Positions 6,823-15,501 are shown, counted from the first letter of the stretch. The stretch is 43,098 nt of DNA from an uncultured Butyricicoccus sp. (GCF_944381005.1 NZ_CALWJM010000035.1:1-43098); one strand, 5' to 3'. The notes: generated by a model not told the origin, from the sequence alone. Numbers and translations are program-made.

Positions 6823-8364
6823 TTACGGCGATTCCGCGGCGCGGAAATCCTTGGGTTTCTGACCGGTGGCTTTTTTGAAAATCTTGGAGAAATAGACCGG
6901 GTCAGCGATGCCGACGGCTTCGGCAATCTCATAGGTTTTCATGGAGGTCGTGCGCAGCAGAACTTTTGCGTGTTCAATGCGAACCGATTGAATATAGTTG
7001 CTGATATTTTGCCCGAGTTCGCGCTTAAACAGCTTGCTCAGATAGCTGGCCGACAGGTGGACATATTCTGCCAGCCCTTCAAGCGACAATTCACCGGCAT
7101 AGTTCTGGTCAATGTACTGCTTGACCTGAAAAATCAGGTCATCGAGGTCGGTTGCGTTGCAGCAGATGCGGTCGAGCACGGCAATCAAATAGTCGTGCAG
7201 ACGGTGCTGTACATTACCGATGTCGCCCCCCTCCAACAGCGCAGATAGACCGGGGGTTGCCGCATCGGCCAGCAGGCTTTCAATGCTGTAACTGATGAGC
7301 AGACCTTGCCCACATTCGTATAGGATGACCGCAATGCGCTTGACGCTGGCGAACGGGATGGCTTCGCGGCGCAGATAGGCGAACAGGCGGTCAAGCCCGC
7401 TTTCGACCGTGCTGCGGTTGCGGTTTTCCAGCGCACTTTGCAATAGGCGTAATTCCTCGGTGATACGGGTGGCGTGCTGGTCGGACAGCACGGGCAGTTG
7501 TGAAAACGAGATGACCGGCATTTGCGGACTATATTCGGCCATTTGTTGGGCGTGGTCGGCTTGCTGCGCGGCTTGGGACAGGTCGAGCGGGTCGGTGTGG
7601 TGGGCACTGATGCCGACGGTGATTTGAAAGTCGGTGGTCTGCTGCACGGTCTGCACGACCGCGTTACAGCCTGCCGTCGGAGAGAACGCGGCATCGGCGC
7701 ACAGGACGATATAACAAAAGCGTTCGGCGCGTGGCACGAAATAGAGCGTGTGTTCCTCGAACACCTCGCGCCACATGTCCTGTACGTCCTGCAAAAAGGC
7801 GATGCGTGCGGCATCGTCGCGCGAATCGCTGACACCGAAGCGCAAAACGTAGTATTGCGATAGCTCCAGCCCCAAGTCGTGAATGCGCTGCATGGTGTAT
7901 AGAAGTGACTGTCCGGGGTCGAAGATAAGCTGATGAATCAGTAAATTTTGTTCGAGTGCGCGCGAATTGGAAGCGTGCAGCGGCTGTTCTTCGGCCAGCC
8001 GCGCTTTGGCCGTGTTGAGCGCGGCAATCAACTTTTCTTCGCTGGTCGGTTTCAGCACGAAATCGACGACACGGTAATTGATGGCTTGTTGTGCGTAAGT
8101 AAAGTCGGGGAAGCCGGTCAAAATGATGGTCTTGCACGTCGGATAGTGGTCGGCAATCCATTTTGCCAGCGCAAGCCCGTCCATTTCGGGCATACGGATA
8201 TCCGAAATCACGATATCGGGCGGTTGCTTGTCAAATTGGAGCATGGCTTCGCGTCCATCGCGTGCGGTTGCCATAATGCGGCAGTCCTGTGCCGCCCAGT
8301 CGATGGAATAGGCCAGCGCATGCAGGATGGCCGGTTCATTGTCTACCAGCATGACGTTGTACAT
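6823..8364 (-). CDS. AraC-type response regulator (YesN-like)
   Basis: This is a 513-residue protein. An N-terminal CheY-like receiver (MLVDNEPAIL, phospho-acceptor Asp55 in VISDIRMPE, Lys105 in VLKPTS) is followed by a long middle region. The C-terminus is an AraC-type double HTH (LEGLAEYVHLSASYLSKLFK and then IADPVYFSKIFKKATGQKP). Such YesN proteins activate nearby carbohydrate transport genes when phosphorylated by a YesM-like kinase. The ATG at 8364 lies inside the 3' end of the kinase gene (29-base overlap), indicating translational coupling. The likely target is the divergent ABC operon at 10347. The longer upstream frame runs inside the kinase gene and is not the start. Confidence 0.93.
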   Translation of the reverse strand: MYNVMLVDNEPAILHALAYSIDWAAQDCRIMATARDGREAMLQFDKQPPDIVISDIRMPEMDGLALAKWIADHYPTCKTIILTGFPDFTYAQQAINYRVVDFVLKPTSEEKLIAALNTAKARLAEEQPLHASNSRALEQNLLIHQLIFDPGQSLLYTMQRIHDLGLELSQYYVLRFGVSDSRDDAARIAFLQDVQDMWREVFEEHTLYFVPRAERFCYIVLCADAAFSPTAGCNAVVQTVQQTTDFQITVGISAHHTDPLDLSQAAQQADHAQQMAEYSPQMPVISFSQLPVLSDQHATRITEELRLLQSALENRNRSTVESGLDRLFAYLRREAIPFASVKRIAVILYECGQGLLISYSIESLLADAATPGLSALLEGGDIGNVQHRLHDYLIAVLDRICCNATDLDDLIFQVKQYIDQNYAGELSLEGLAEYVHLSASYLSKLFKRELGQNISNYIQSVRIEHAKVLLRTTSMKTYEIAEAVGIADPVYFSKIFKKATGQKPKDFRAAESP

Positions 8365-10111
8365 CGTGTTCGCCCTCCGTTTTGTCGATTGGGATGATGA
8401 GCAGCGCGACGGTGCCGCAATCGGGCGTGCCGCGGATGCGGAACGTGCCCGCCGCTCCATACATGAGTTCGATGCGCTTGCGGATATTGTCGAGCGCAAT
8501 ATGATTGTGTTTGCTTGGTGCCGATTCGGTATGCCCCATACGGAACCCGACGCCATTATCCTCCACGCGGATGTAAACGCTGTCGTCCTCCTCCCAGATT
8601 TTGACATGCACCCAGCCGCCGCCGCGTTTTGGCTCCAGCCCGTGTACGACGCTGTTTTCGACCAGCGGCTGAATGGTCAGCTTGGGCAGATAGTAGGACA
8701 GGATAGCGGGGTCGGCATAGTCGATTTCATAGGTCAGATTGTCCTCAAAACGCGCTTTTTGCAGGTCAAGGTAGTAGCGCACATAGTCCAGTTCCTGCTG
8801 GAAGGTGACTTTGGGGGCACCATTTTTGCCGATGGTGCCGTGCAGCAGTCCGGCAAGGTCGGTGACCATGCGGCTGGTCTCCTTCTGCCCGGCTTCCAGA
8901 CAGCGCAGGTTGATGACCTGAAGCACGTTAAAGATAAAATGCGGGTTAATCTGCGCTTCGAGCATTTTAAATTCACTCTCGCGCAGCAGGACACCTTTTT
9001 GATAGGCGTCCTCATACAAGTCGGTCAAGGTGTCGGCCATGCGGTTGAACGCGGCGGCCAGCCCGTCTAGTTCGCGGTATTCGGGCGCGCCCATACGTAC
9101 CGATAAATCGCCCTCTGCCATGCGGTTGAGCGTCTGTTGCGTGTGGGCAAACGGGCGTACAATCATGCGGTAAGCGCCCAGACCGACCGCCAACGCGGCG
9201 ACCAGAATGAGCAGGGTCAGCAGCACATACCACAAAATCGTCGTGCGCACGCCGGTCAGGATTTCGTCGAGCGGGATGCACACATCCAAGTTCATTTTGC
9301 CGATGGCGGCGCGGTAGTGCAGCGAGCGGTCGCCCGCCCAGTCGATGATTTGCGTGGTGCCGGCGGCGGTGTCGCGCACATGGGACAGGTCAGAGGCCAG
9401 TACAATGCGGTCGCGGGTGCTGGCAGATGCCAGCAAAGTGCCGTCGGTGGTGTTGGAAAGCAGCACTTCGGCACCGGGGTAGACCGTTTGCAAAGGGCGC
9501 GCATTGATGAGTGCGCCCACATCGATTTCTAAAATGAGTTTGCCCAAGCGGGACAAGCTGTTCAGGTCATTGTAATCGAGTACCAGATAGGCGTAATCGG
9601 GCGCATCGGTAATGGCGACCAGTGTTTGGGTGGAGTTATGTTCTAAAAAGGTCTGTGCTACATGAAGGATGCGCGTGGAAGCGCTGGGGTATAAGCCGCT
9701 GCGCGAGGACGGGAACACCGTACCGTCGTTGCGGATAAGGAAGATAGAGCGCAGATACTTTTCATCCCATGCGTGATTATACAGTGTAGCGCTGCCCAGT
9801 TCGGTTTGCAGGATGTTTTTCTGTGAGCCGGTGGGCGTGCTGCCGTCGGACATGACAAGCTGAATGGTGTCGTTGCCCAGCAGAGAATAGGCGATGTTGC
9901 GGCACTGGGTCAGTGCGTTTTCGCTGCTGCGCACGGTCTGGTCAACATAAAACCAAGCGGTATCCTGTGCGCGCTGCTGCATCTGTTGGGAAACCGTGCC
10001 GAAGAACACGGCGAGAGATGCCAGAATGGGCACAGCGATGAGTGCGAACGTTAGCCCCAGACTGGTCAAAAGCAAGGAATAGCGCTTGGGGCGTTTGATG
10101 GGAAAAGCCAT
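8336..10111 (-). CDS. Membrane sensor histidine kinase (YesM-like)
   Basis: This 591-residue kinase has TM1 at about 12-38, a large extracytoplasmic region, TM2 at about 285-312, a HAMP segment, then the His_kinase family motif QINPHFIFN with the phosphorylated His near 391. The ATPase has LVENSVVHGL (N box) and EDNGVGF (G1). This is the HPK7/LytS-like architecture typical of kinases that sense sugars bound outside the cell or by a binding protein. The start at 10111 has GAGGA upstream. It is the first gene of an operon with the AraC-type regulator and the TIM-barrel protein, and is divergent to a sugar-type ABC operon, which is the usual arrangement for sensing that substrate. Confidence 0.93.
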   Translation of the reverse strand: MAFPIKRPKRYSLLLTSLGLTFALIAVPILASLAVFFGTVSQQMQQRAQDTAWFYVDQTVRSSENALTQCRNIAYSLLGNDTIQLVMSDGSTPTGSQKNILQTELGSATLYNHAWDEKYLRSIFLIRNDGTVFPSSRSGLYPSASTRILHVAQTFLEHNSTQTLVAITDAPDYAYLVLDYNDLNSLSRLGKLILEIDVGALINARPLQTVYPGAEVLLSNTTDGTLLASASTRDRIVLASDLSHVRDTAAGTTQIIDWAGDRSLHYRAAIGKMNLDVCIPLDEILTGVRTTILWYVLLTLLILVAALAVGLGAYRMIVRPFAHTQQTLNRMAEGDLSVRMGAPEYRELDGLAAAFNRMADTLTDLYEDAYQKGVLLRESEFKMLEAQINPHFIFNVLQVINLRCLEAGQKETSRMVTDLAGLLHGTIGKNGAPKVTFQQELDYVRYYLDLQKARFEDNLTYEIDYADPAILSYYLPKLTIQPLVENSVVHGLEPKRGGGWVHVKIWEEDDSVYIRVEDNGVGFRMGHTESAPSKHNHIALDNIRKRIELMYGAAGTFRIRGTPDCGTVALLIIPIDKTEGEHDVQRHAGRQ

Positions 10112-10141
10112 GGTAAAAATCCTCTTTTTGGTTTCTCTTTT

Positions 10142-10171
10142 ATCATACCACTGCACCCAGAGTCCAGCCAA
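10142..10171 (-). promoter_or_regulatory. Promoter of the kinase-regulator-TIM barrel operon
   Basis: Read on the minus strand, TTGGCT and TATGAT are spaced by 18 bases, with TGG before the -10 (extended -10). The leader to the kinase start is about 25-30 bases. Confidence 0.65.
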
Positions 10172-10189
10172 GAGAATATTTTATCTCTT
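10170..10189. promoter_or_regulatory. Inverted repeat in the divergent control region
   Basis: AAGAGA and TCTCTT arms are separated by 8 A/T bases and lie at the -35 edge of the kinase promoter. It could be an operator for the response regulator or another factor. Short A/T-rich repeats also occur by chance. Confidence 0.3.
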
Positions 10190-10274
10190 TTACAGGAAAA
10201 ATATGGCACAACACAACCGGTCAAATGGCGACAAGAAAACGAGCAAGAACATCCAATTTTTGTTTAAGCGGATG

Positions 10275-10283
10275 TGCTAGAAT
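10275..10283 (+). promoter_or_regulatory. Extended -10 promoter of the ABC transporter operon
   Basis: TGC-TAGAAT is the same ten-base context (GTGCTAGAAT) as in the NSS promoter at 2939-2948. The -35 region (about 10255-10262) is poor, which fits an activator-dependent promoter. The leader is about 57 bases. Confidence 0.6.
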
Positions 10284-10346
10284 GAGGACAGAGAGAAGGG
10301 GTGGCCAAGACGGACACCCACCGGAACCAAAAGAGGAGGAAACGAC

Positions 10347-11660
10347 ATGAAAAAGAGAATCACAGCGATGGCGCTTGCAGCGCTGATGGCAGCCGGATGT
10401 CTCGCCGGATGCGGCGGCGGCACAAGCGGAGATGATACGCAGTCCACCGGAGAAGGCGGAGAAGTCGTCATCAATTATCCGACCTTCCAAGTCGGTGTCA
10501 ACACGTCGGCACCCGTGGTTGCGCAGCTCGTAGAGGAGTTTAACGAGGAATACAAGGGCAAGTACCGCATTGAAATCGAGGAAATCCCCGGTGATGCCAA
10601 TTATCTGGAAAAGATGAAGGTCATGATTTCGGGCGGCGAGCTGCCACCGGTCGTCTATGGCGGCGGTGAAAAGCTGCTGGATTTGGCGCTTGCCAAGGAT
10701 TTGGTTGTGGACTTGACTCCCTATGTCGAGGCAGACCCCGAATGGAAGGCCAATTACAGCGAAGAAGCGCTGGCGGTTGACTCGCGCGACGGCAAGATTT
10801 ATGCGTCGTCCAATGAGCTTCAGCTCATCGGTTATTTCTATAACAAGGAACTGTTTGACCAGGTTGGCATCAAGCCGGCAGAGACTTGGGACGAGTTTTT
10901 CTCCAACTGCGACAAGCTGTTGGCGGCTGGTATTACCCCGCTGTCGATGGACACCGGCGACGGTGCATGGTGCACACAGCTTCTGATGGGCGCGATGATT
11001 GCGACCAGCGGCGACGAAGGACTGGAATTTATGAAGACCAGCGAGCCGGATAACTACAACGTACAGCCGGTTATCGACGCAGCCGCAACCATTCAGGAAA
11101 TGTTCCAGAAGTACACGACCAAGGATGCCGTTGGCGGCGTATATGAGAACGCAGCAAACAACTTCTTCTCGGAAAACACCGCAATGATTGCAAACGGCAC
11201 ATGGATGATTGGTGATTTCTCGGACACCACCAAGACCGCCGAAGGCTTTGACCAGAAGGTTGGCGTTGCCGCATTCCCTGGCCCATACGTTTACTATGCA
11301 CCGCTCGAAGGCATGTTCGTGACCAAGCAGGACGACCCGGCACTGGAAGAAGCATCGGTCGAAATGGTTAAGTTCTTCACCTCCAAGTACGCACAGCAGC
11401 TCGGTCTGGAAACACAGGGCATGTTGCCCGCATCGCCCGAAGTGGCAGTCACCGACGCAGCCAAGGAAAAGTTCCCGCTTCTGGCCGAGTTCCTGGAAAT
11501 GTCGCAGTCTATCGACACCCGCTCGAATAACTTTACGGGCAATATGTACTCGAATGTAAAGGACGTTGTCTCGCAGCAGATGCCCGCACTGGCAACCGGA
11601 GACATCACCCCCGAACAGTTCTGCCAGGCGCTGACCGACGCGGCACAGAAGAATAAGTAA
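10347..11660 (+). CDS. ABC transporter sugar-type substrate-binding lipoprotein
   Basis: This 437-residue protein has a lipoprotein signal peptide: MKKRITAMALAALMAAG, then the lipobox LAGC with the modified Cys at about 27. The mature part is a cluster-B solute-binding protein (SBP_bac_1 type) with the typical YFYNKELFDQVGIKPAETWDEF-like segment, split here as GYFYNKELFDQ and PAETWDEF. It delivers a sugar or sugar-amine to the two permeases that follow. No ATPase gene is present, so a shared MsmX/MsmK-type ATPase elsewhere is inferred. GAGGAGG precedes the ATG. The divergent YesM/YesN pair probably controls it. Confidence 0.93.
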   Translation: MKKRITAMALAALMAAGCLAGCGGGTSGDDTQSTGEGGEVVINYPTFQVGVNTSAPVVAQLVEEFNEEYKGKYRIEIEEIPGDANYLEKMKVMISGGELPPVVYGGGEKLLDLALAKDLVVDLTPYVEADPEWKANYSEEALAVDSRDGKIYASSNELQLIGYFYNKELFDQVGIKPAETWDEFFSNCDKLLAAGITPLSMDTGDGAWCTQLLMGAMIATSGDEGLEFMKTSEPDNYNVQPVIDAAATIQEMFQKYTTKDAVGGVYENAANNFFSENTAMIANGTWMIGDFSDTTKTAEGFDQKVGVAAFPGPYVYYAPLEGMFVTKQDDPALEEASVEMVKFFTSKYAQQLGLETQGMLPASPEVAVTDAAKEKFPLLAEFLEMSQSIDTRSNNFTGNMYSNVKDVVSQQMPALATGDITPEQFCQALTDAAQKNK

Positions 11661-11711
11661 ACGATTGGCTCGCGCCCATGCCATCAAACGCAGGGTGCGC
11701 GCATACTGAGC

Positions 11712-11736
11712 AGGGCTGCCGCCGCGCGGCAGCCCT
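11712..11736 (+). promoter_or_regulatory. GC-rich intercistronic hairpin between binding protein and permease genes
   Basis: AGGGCTGCCG pairs with CGGCAGCCCT around a 5-nt loop. GAGCAGG and CCTGCTC on either side can extend it, but there is no T-run. It is probably a stabiliser of the upstream mRNA that keeps the binding protein in excess over the permeases, as known for malE-type operons. Confidence 0.6.
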
Positions 11737-11764
11737 GTCCTGCTCAGGAAAGGAGAACCAGCCC

Positions 11765-12640
11765 ATGAAACGAAATAAAATCTGGATGGCGGCTTTCCTC
11801 GCACCCGCGATTGTTCTGTTTCTTCTTATCTATGCCATTCCGCTGGTCATGGTGTTCGGAACGTCGCTGTTCGAGTATCGCCTGATGCCCAACCGCTTTG
11901 AATTTATCGGAATACAAAACTATATCGAACTGCTGACGACCGACCCGGTCTTTAAGCAGGCGTTTGTCAACACGATTTTGTGGATTTTGATTCACTGCAC
12001 CCTGCATGTATTTCTCGGCACGCTGCTTGCGTTCATCCTGTACAAAAAGCCGCGTGGCTGGAAGTTCGTGCGCGTGTCCTACATGATTCCCAACATCATT
12101 TCCCAGTCGGCAATCGCCATGATTTTTGTCAATGTGTTTAACCCACAGTATGGCGTTGTCAATTCGGTTTTAGGCGCACTGGGGCTGGAGCAGTTCCAGC
12201 ACAACTGGCTGTTTGAGCAGGCGACCGCCTTCCCTTCGGTCACAATGACTTGGCTGTTGTTCGCGGGCTACACCACCACCCTTGTGCTGTCGCAATGCCT
12301 GTCGGTCGATGAATCCATCTTGGAAGCCGCGCGCGTGGACGGCGCGACCGGATTCCAGCTCGATGTGTTCGTCATGCTGCCGCTGGTCAAAAAGATGATT
12401 GGTACGACGGTCATCATGGCGGCCTCTTACATGCTCCAACTGTTCAGCCTTATCTACATCACGACCGGCGGCGGCCCGCAGTCGGCAACCACCAACCTGC
12501 CGCTGATGCTCTATCAGACCGCGATGAAGGAAAACAATTATGGATACGCCAACACCATCGGCGTGTTCATCATCGTGCTGGGTGTCGTCTCTATGGTGCT
12601 GATTAACAAGGCGTTCCGCATGAATGAAAGCGACTATTAA
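11765..12640 (+). CDS. ABC transporter permease, MalF/UgpA type
   Basis: This 291-residue inner-membrane protein has about six membrane segments. An EAA loop lies near 190-210 (ILEAARVDGATGFQLDVFVMLP), where it docks on the ATPase. It forms a heterodimeric channel with the next gene product. The ATG at 11765 has AGGAAAGGAG upstream; a longer frame from 11678 runs through the hairpin and is not used. The second permease starts 13 bases after the stop. Confidence 0.92.
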   Translation: MKRNKIWMAAFLAPAIVLFLLIYAIPLVMVFGTSLFEYRLMPNRFEFIGIQNYIELLTTDPVFKQAFVNTILWILIHCTLHVFLGTLLAFILYKKPRGWKFVRVSYMIPNIISQSAIAMIFVNVFNPQYGVVNSVLGALGLEQFQHNWLFEQATAFPSVTMTWLLFAGYTTTLVLSQCLSVDESILEAARVDGATGFQLDVFVMLPLVKKMIGTTVIMAASYMLQLFSLIYITTGGGPQSATTNLPLMLYQTAMKENNYGYANTIGVFIIVLGVVSMVLINKAFRMNESDY

Positions 12641-12653
12641 GGAGGGCATGGGC

Positions 12654-13496
12654 ATGTATAAAAACCAAACTGCAAAAGACTGGCTGCTGACCTTCCTCAA
12701 ATATGTGTATATGGGACTTTGCGTGCTGGTTGCACTGTTCCCCATTGTCTGGGTCATTATGTCGTCGTTCAAGTCCAACAAGGAGATTTTGTCCAACGGC
12801 CTTGCCCTGCCCACCAGCTTCAGCTTTGACGGCTATGTGCAGGCGCTGGAAATCTCCCCGATTATGAAATTTTTCTGGAATAGCGTCATCATTACAACCA
12901 CCAGCACGGTTATCAATGTGTTGCTGCTGGCAATGGCGGGCTATGTGTTCGCGCGCTGCCGCTTCCGGTTTAAAAATGCGCTGTATTTGCTGCTCTCAAC
13001 CTCGATGGTCATTCCCATGACCGCGGTTATCAATCCGGTGTATACGGTTATCAAAACCTTGGGTCTGTCCAACACCCGCACCGGTCTGGTCATCGTCTAT
13101 GCGGCGCTCAGTATGCCGTTGTCGCTGATGATTTTGCGCGGCGCATTCTCAGCCATCCCGCCTTCTCTGGAAGAAGCCGCCTATGTGGACGGCGCGGGCT
13201 TCTGCCGCACGTTTTTCCAGATTATGATGCCCTGTGCAAAGGGCGGATTGGCTTCGGCGGCTGTGCTGGCGTTCTTGAACGGCTGGAACGAATTTACCTT
13301 TGCACTCGTTCTGACCAGCTCGACCGACGTGCGCACGCTGCCGCTGTCGCTCGGTTACTTCACCTCGTCGTTCAGCTTCAACTACACGGCAATGTTTGCG
13401 GCGATTACGATGGCGGTCATTCCATCCATCATCGTATTCACGATATTCCAAGAACAGGTTTGTGCTTCGCTGACCGCTGGCGCGGTCAAGGAGTAA
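12654..13496 (+). CDS. ABC transporter permease, MalG/UgpE type
   Basis: This 280-residue permease has about six membrane segments and an EAA loop (LEEAAYVDGAGFCRTFFQI). It pairs with the upstream permease to import the substrate of the binding lipoprotein. The start is set at 12654: AAGGAGGG lies 8 bases before it, while ATG at 12648 is too close to that site and ATG at 12624 overlaps the previous gene. The C-terminal FQEQVCASLTAGAVKE is typical of the family (usually FQKxxVxGLTAGAVKG). Confidence 0.92.
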   Translation: MYKNQTAKDWLLTFLKYVYMGLCVLVALFPIVWVIMSSFKSNKEILSNGLALPTSFSFDGYVQALEISPIMKFFWNSVIITTTSTVINVLLLAMAGYVFARCRFRFKNALYLLLSTSMVIPMTAVINPVYTVIKTLGLSNTRTGLVIVYAALSMPLSLMILRGAFSAIPPSLEEAAYVDGAGFCRTFFQIMMPCAKGGLASAAVLAFLNGWNEFTFALVLTSSTDVRTLPLSLGYFTSSFSFNYTAMFAAITMAVIPSIIVFTIFQEQVCASLTAGAVKE

Positions 13497-13534
13497 ACCA
13501 ACACCCCCAGACGACCAAAAAAGGAGAATGTACG

Positions 13535-14530
13535 ATGCACGAAGACAAAATGCAACTGGTTCGCACACAAATTGCCGCGCTGTGTCAGGCAGTGCGTGCG
13601 CACGATATCCGCACGGTGTATACCGTGTCGTGCGGCGGCTCGCTCGCAACGCTGTACCCCCTCACCTACCTTATCCCGCGCGAAACCGACAGGGTAACGA
13701 CTGCGGCATTTTCGTCCAATGAATTCGTACACGACCCGCCGTGCCGGCTGGACGAACACACGCTGGTCGTGCTCAACTCGCAGAGCGGCACGACACCGGA
13801 GACCGTGCAGGCGGCGAAGCTGGCGGCACAGGCCGGAGCATTGACGGCGGCCTATACGACTGGCACCGATTCTGCCATCGCGCAGACAGTAGACTGCCCG
13901 ATTTGGTACTACGACGACCCGGTAAACCCCTATCCGCTGGTGCTGTCCATCTTCCCCATTGTGTACCAGACCGTTTTTGGGCTGCTCGACGTGTGGAACG
14001 ACACCAGCCGCCTGCCCGACATCGAGCAGGCGATGCAGACATTAGAGAGCGTGTGCAAGCAGGCGGTGGACGAGTATCGCGCCCCGGCGCGTGAGTTTGC
14101 GCGGGCACACCGCACAGAACCGGTCATTTACACGGTTTCTGCCGGGCTTGACCGCTGCATTGCCTATATTTTAACCAACTGCTCGTTCATGGAATCGGTG
14201 TGGAAACATTCCTCCCCTGTCCACGCCGGTGAGTTTTTCCACGGCGCTTGCGAAGCCTTTGGCAAGGAGACGGCAGTGGTTGCCTTTTTGGGGCTGGGCA
14301 AATACCGTGCAGTCGAAGAACGTGCGGTCAAGTTCTTGCAGCGCATCACCGATAAGCTGACCGTGCTTGACGCGGCAGCCCTTGACCTGTCCGCCCTGCC
14401 CGAATGGACAAGACCGTATGTGGCACCGCTGGTGCTGCACAGTCTGGCTTCGGAATACTGCTTGCAGTTGTCCTATGTCATGGGGCATCCGATGTCCTCG
14501 CGGCGGTATATGGGCGTAGAGAAGTATTAA
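13535..14530 (+). CDS. SIS-domain sugar isomerase/deglycase, FrlB-like
   Basis: This 331-residue protein has two SIS domains. The first has SCGGSLATLYP and LNSQSGTTPETVQAAKLA, phosphosugar-binding loops. The second has the segment SPVHAGEFFHGACEAF, close to the family hallmark of FrlB (fructoselysine-6-phosphate deglycase) and FraB, where the GEFFHG Glu is catalytic. These enzymes split a phosphorylated Amadori compound into glucose-6-phosphate and a free amine or amino acid. AAGGAG precedes the ATG at 13535. It follows an ABC importer and precedes a PfkB kinase of the FrlD type, so the operon looks like transporter, deglycase, kinase. The exact amine is unknown, and a plain aldose-ketose isomerase or deaminase role remains possible. 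Confidence 0.75.
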   Translation: MHEDKMQLVRTQIAALCQAVRAHDIRTVYTVSCGGSLATLYPLTYLIPRETDRVTTAAFSSNEFVHDPPCRLDEHTLVVLNSQSGTTPETVQAAKLAAQAGALTAAYTTGTDSAIAQTVDCPIWYYDDPVNPYPLVLSIFPIVYQTVFGLLDVWNDTSRLPDIEQAMQTLESVCKQAVDEYRAPAREFARAHRTEPVIYTVSAGLDRCIAYILTNCSFMESVWKHSSPVHAGEFFHGACEAFGKETAVVAFLGLGKYRAVEERAVKFLQRITDKLTVLDAAALDLSALPEWTRPYVAPLVLHSLASEYCLQLSYVMGHPMSSRRYMGVEKY

Positions 14531-14552
14531 AGGCACGAAAGGGGGCGGCGAG

Positions 14553-15386
14553 ATGAAACTGCTTGGTCTGGGCGATAGCGTCATGGACGCATACCGCTTT
14601 CAAAACCGTTCCTATCCGGGCGGCAACGCGGTCAATGTGGCGGTGCTGGCGCGGCGTGCGGGGGCACAGGATGCGGGATATCTGGGCATATTGGCAGATG
14701 ATGCACCCGGCTTGCATTTCCAGCAGGCACTCGCCCAAGAACAGGTCGATTTGACCCGCTTGCGCGTGGGGCATGGGCGCACCGCTTGTAATTACATTGT
14801 GCTCGATGACGATGGTGACCGGCAGTTCGCCGGCAACAACGGCTGTGATACCGTGCAAAACCAGATGCAGCTTTTGCTCAATCGGACAGACCGCGATTAT
14901 ATTGCGGGGTTTGACGTGACCCACACCAGTATTCACAGTTTGCTGGACGATGCCTTGCCCGCACTGGCAGCCAAAACCAACCTGTCCATGGATTTTTCCA
15001 ACGATGGGTTCACCCATGTCAACGTTGCCAAACTTGCCCCGCTGCTGCGCTTCGCATTTTTTTCGGCGGGCGGCCGCTCACGGGAACAGGTTGCCGATTT
15101 TGCGGCATATGCAGCCGAACAGGGCACGCCTACCGTTGTCTTTACACGGGGCAGTCAAGGGGCGTACATCCTAGACCGAGGCACGGTCTATGAACAGCCC
15201 GCCGCCTATGCCCCTGAACTGGTGGACACGCTGGGCGCAGGAGATGCGTTTATCGCGGCATTTTTGGTGCGGTATGCCGATACCGGCGGCGATGTGGTGC
15301 AGAGTGCGCAGGCGGCGGCACAGTTTGCGGCACAAAACTGCGGTCATTTCGGTGCCTTTGGGCATCCCTATGACGGTGAGCCTTAA
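14553..15386 (+). CDS. PfkB-family carbohydrate kinase, FrlD-like
   Basis: This 277-residue ribokinase-fold protein has GGNAVNVAVLARR near 27-39 (sugar-binding lid region) and VDTLGAGDAFIAAF at about 224-237, with the anion hole and catalytic Asp in GAGD (228-231). The short length and the GGNAVNVAV segment match fructoselysine 6-kinase FrlD, which makes the substrate for FrlB. AAGGGGG precedes the ATG. It is the last gene of the ABC-SIS-kinase operon, followed by a strong bidirectional terminator. Kinase family is certain, the substrate inferred from context. Confidence 0.78.
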   Translation: MKLLGLGDSVMDAYRFQNRSYPGGNAVNVAVLARRAGAQDAGYLGILADDAPGLHFQQALAQEQVDLTRLRVGHGRTACNYIVLDDDGDRQFAGNNGCDTVQNQMQLLLNRTDRDYIAGFDVTHTSIHSLLDDALPALAAKTNLSMDFSNDGFTHVNVAKLAPLLRFAFFSAGGRSREQVADFAAYAAEQGTPTVVFTRGSQGAYILDRGTVYEQPAAYAPELVDTLGAGDAFIAAFLVRYADTGGDVVQSAQAAAQFAAQNCGHFGAFGHPYDGEP

Positions 15387-15438
15387 AGAAAGCCTTTTGT
15401 CCGCTCATGCGGTTCAAAATACCCAAAGTTGCAGAATG

Positions 15439-15485
15439 AAAAACCGGAAGCCGTCTGGCATGTGCCAGACGGCTTCCGGTTTTTT
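15439..15485. terminator. Bidirectional terminator between the sugar operon and the M18 peptidase gene
   Basis: A perfect stem of about 20 bp (ACCGGAAGCCGTCTGGCA with TGCCAGACGGCTTCCGGT) has a 2-nt center and is flanked by A- and T-runs. It can stop transcripts from both sides. Confidence 0.92.
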
Positions 15486-15501
15486 GGTTTCTGGGTGAAA
15501 A

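Noticed and set aside
8327..9070. Plus-strand open frame of 247 residues
   Set aside because: It is a shadow of the histidine kinase gene; high GC produces long frames on the opposite strand. No family resemblance.
10221..11804. Minus-strand open frame of 527 residues opposite the binding-protein gene
   Set aside because: It mirrors the SBP gene and reads through both control region and hairpin. The plus-strand protein is a clear family member.
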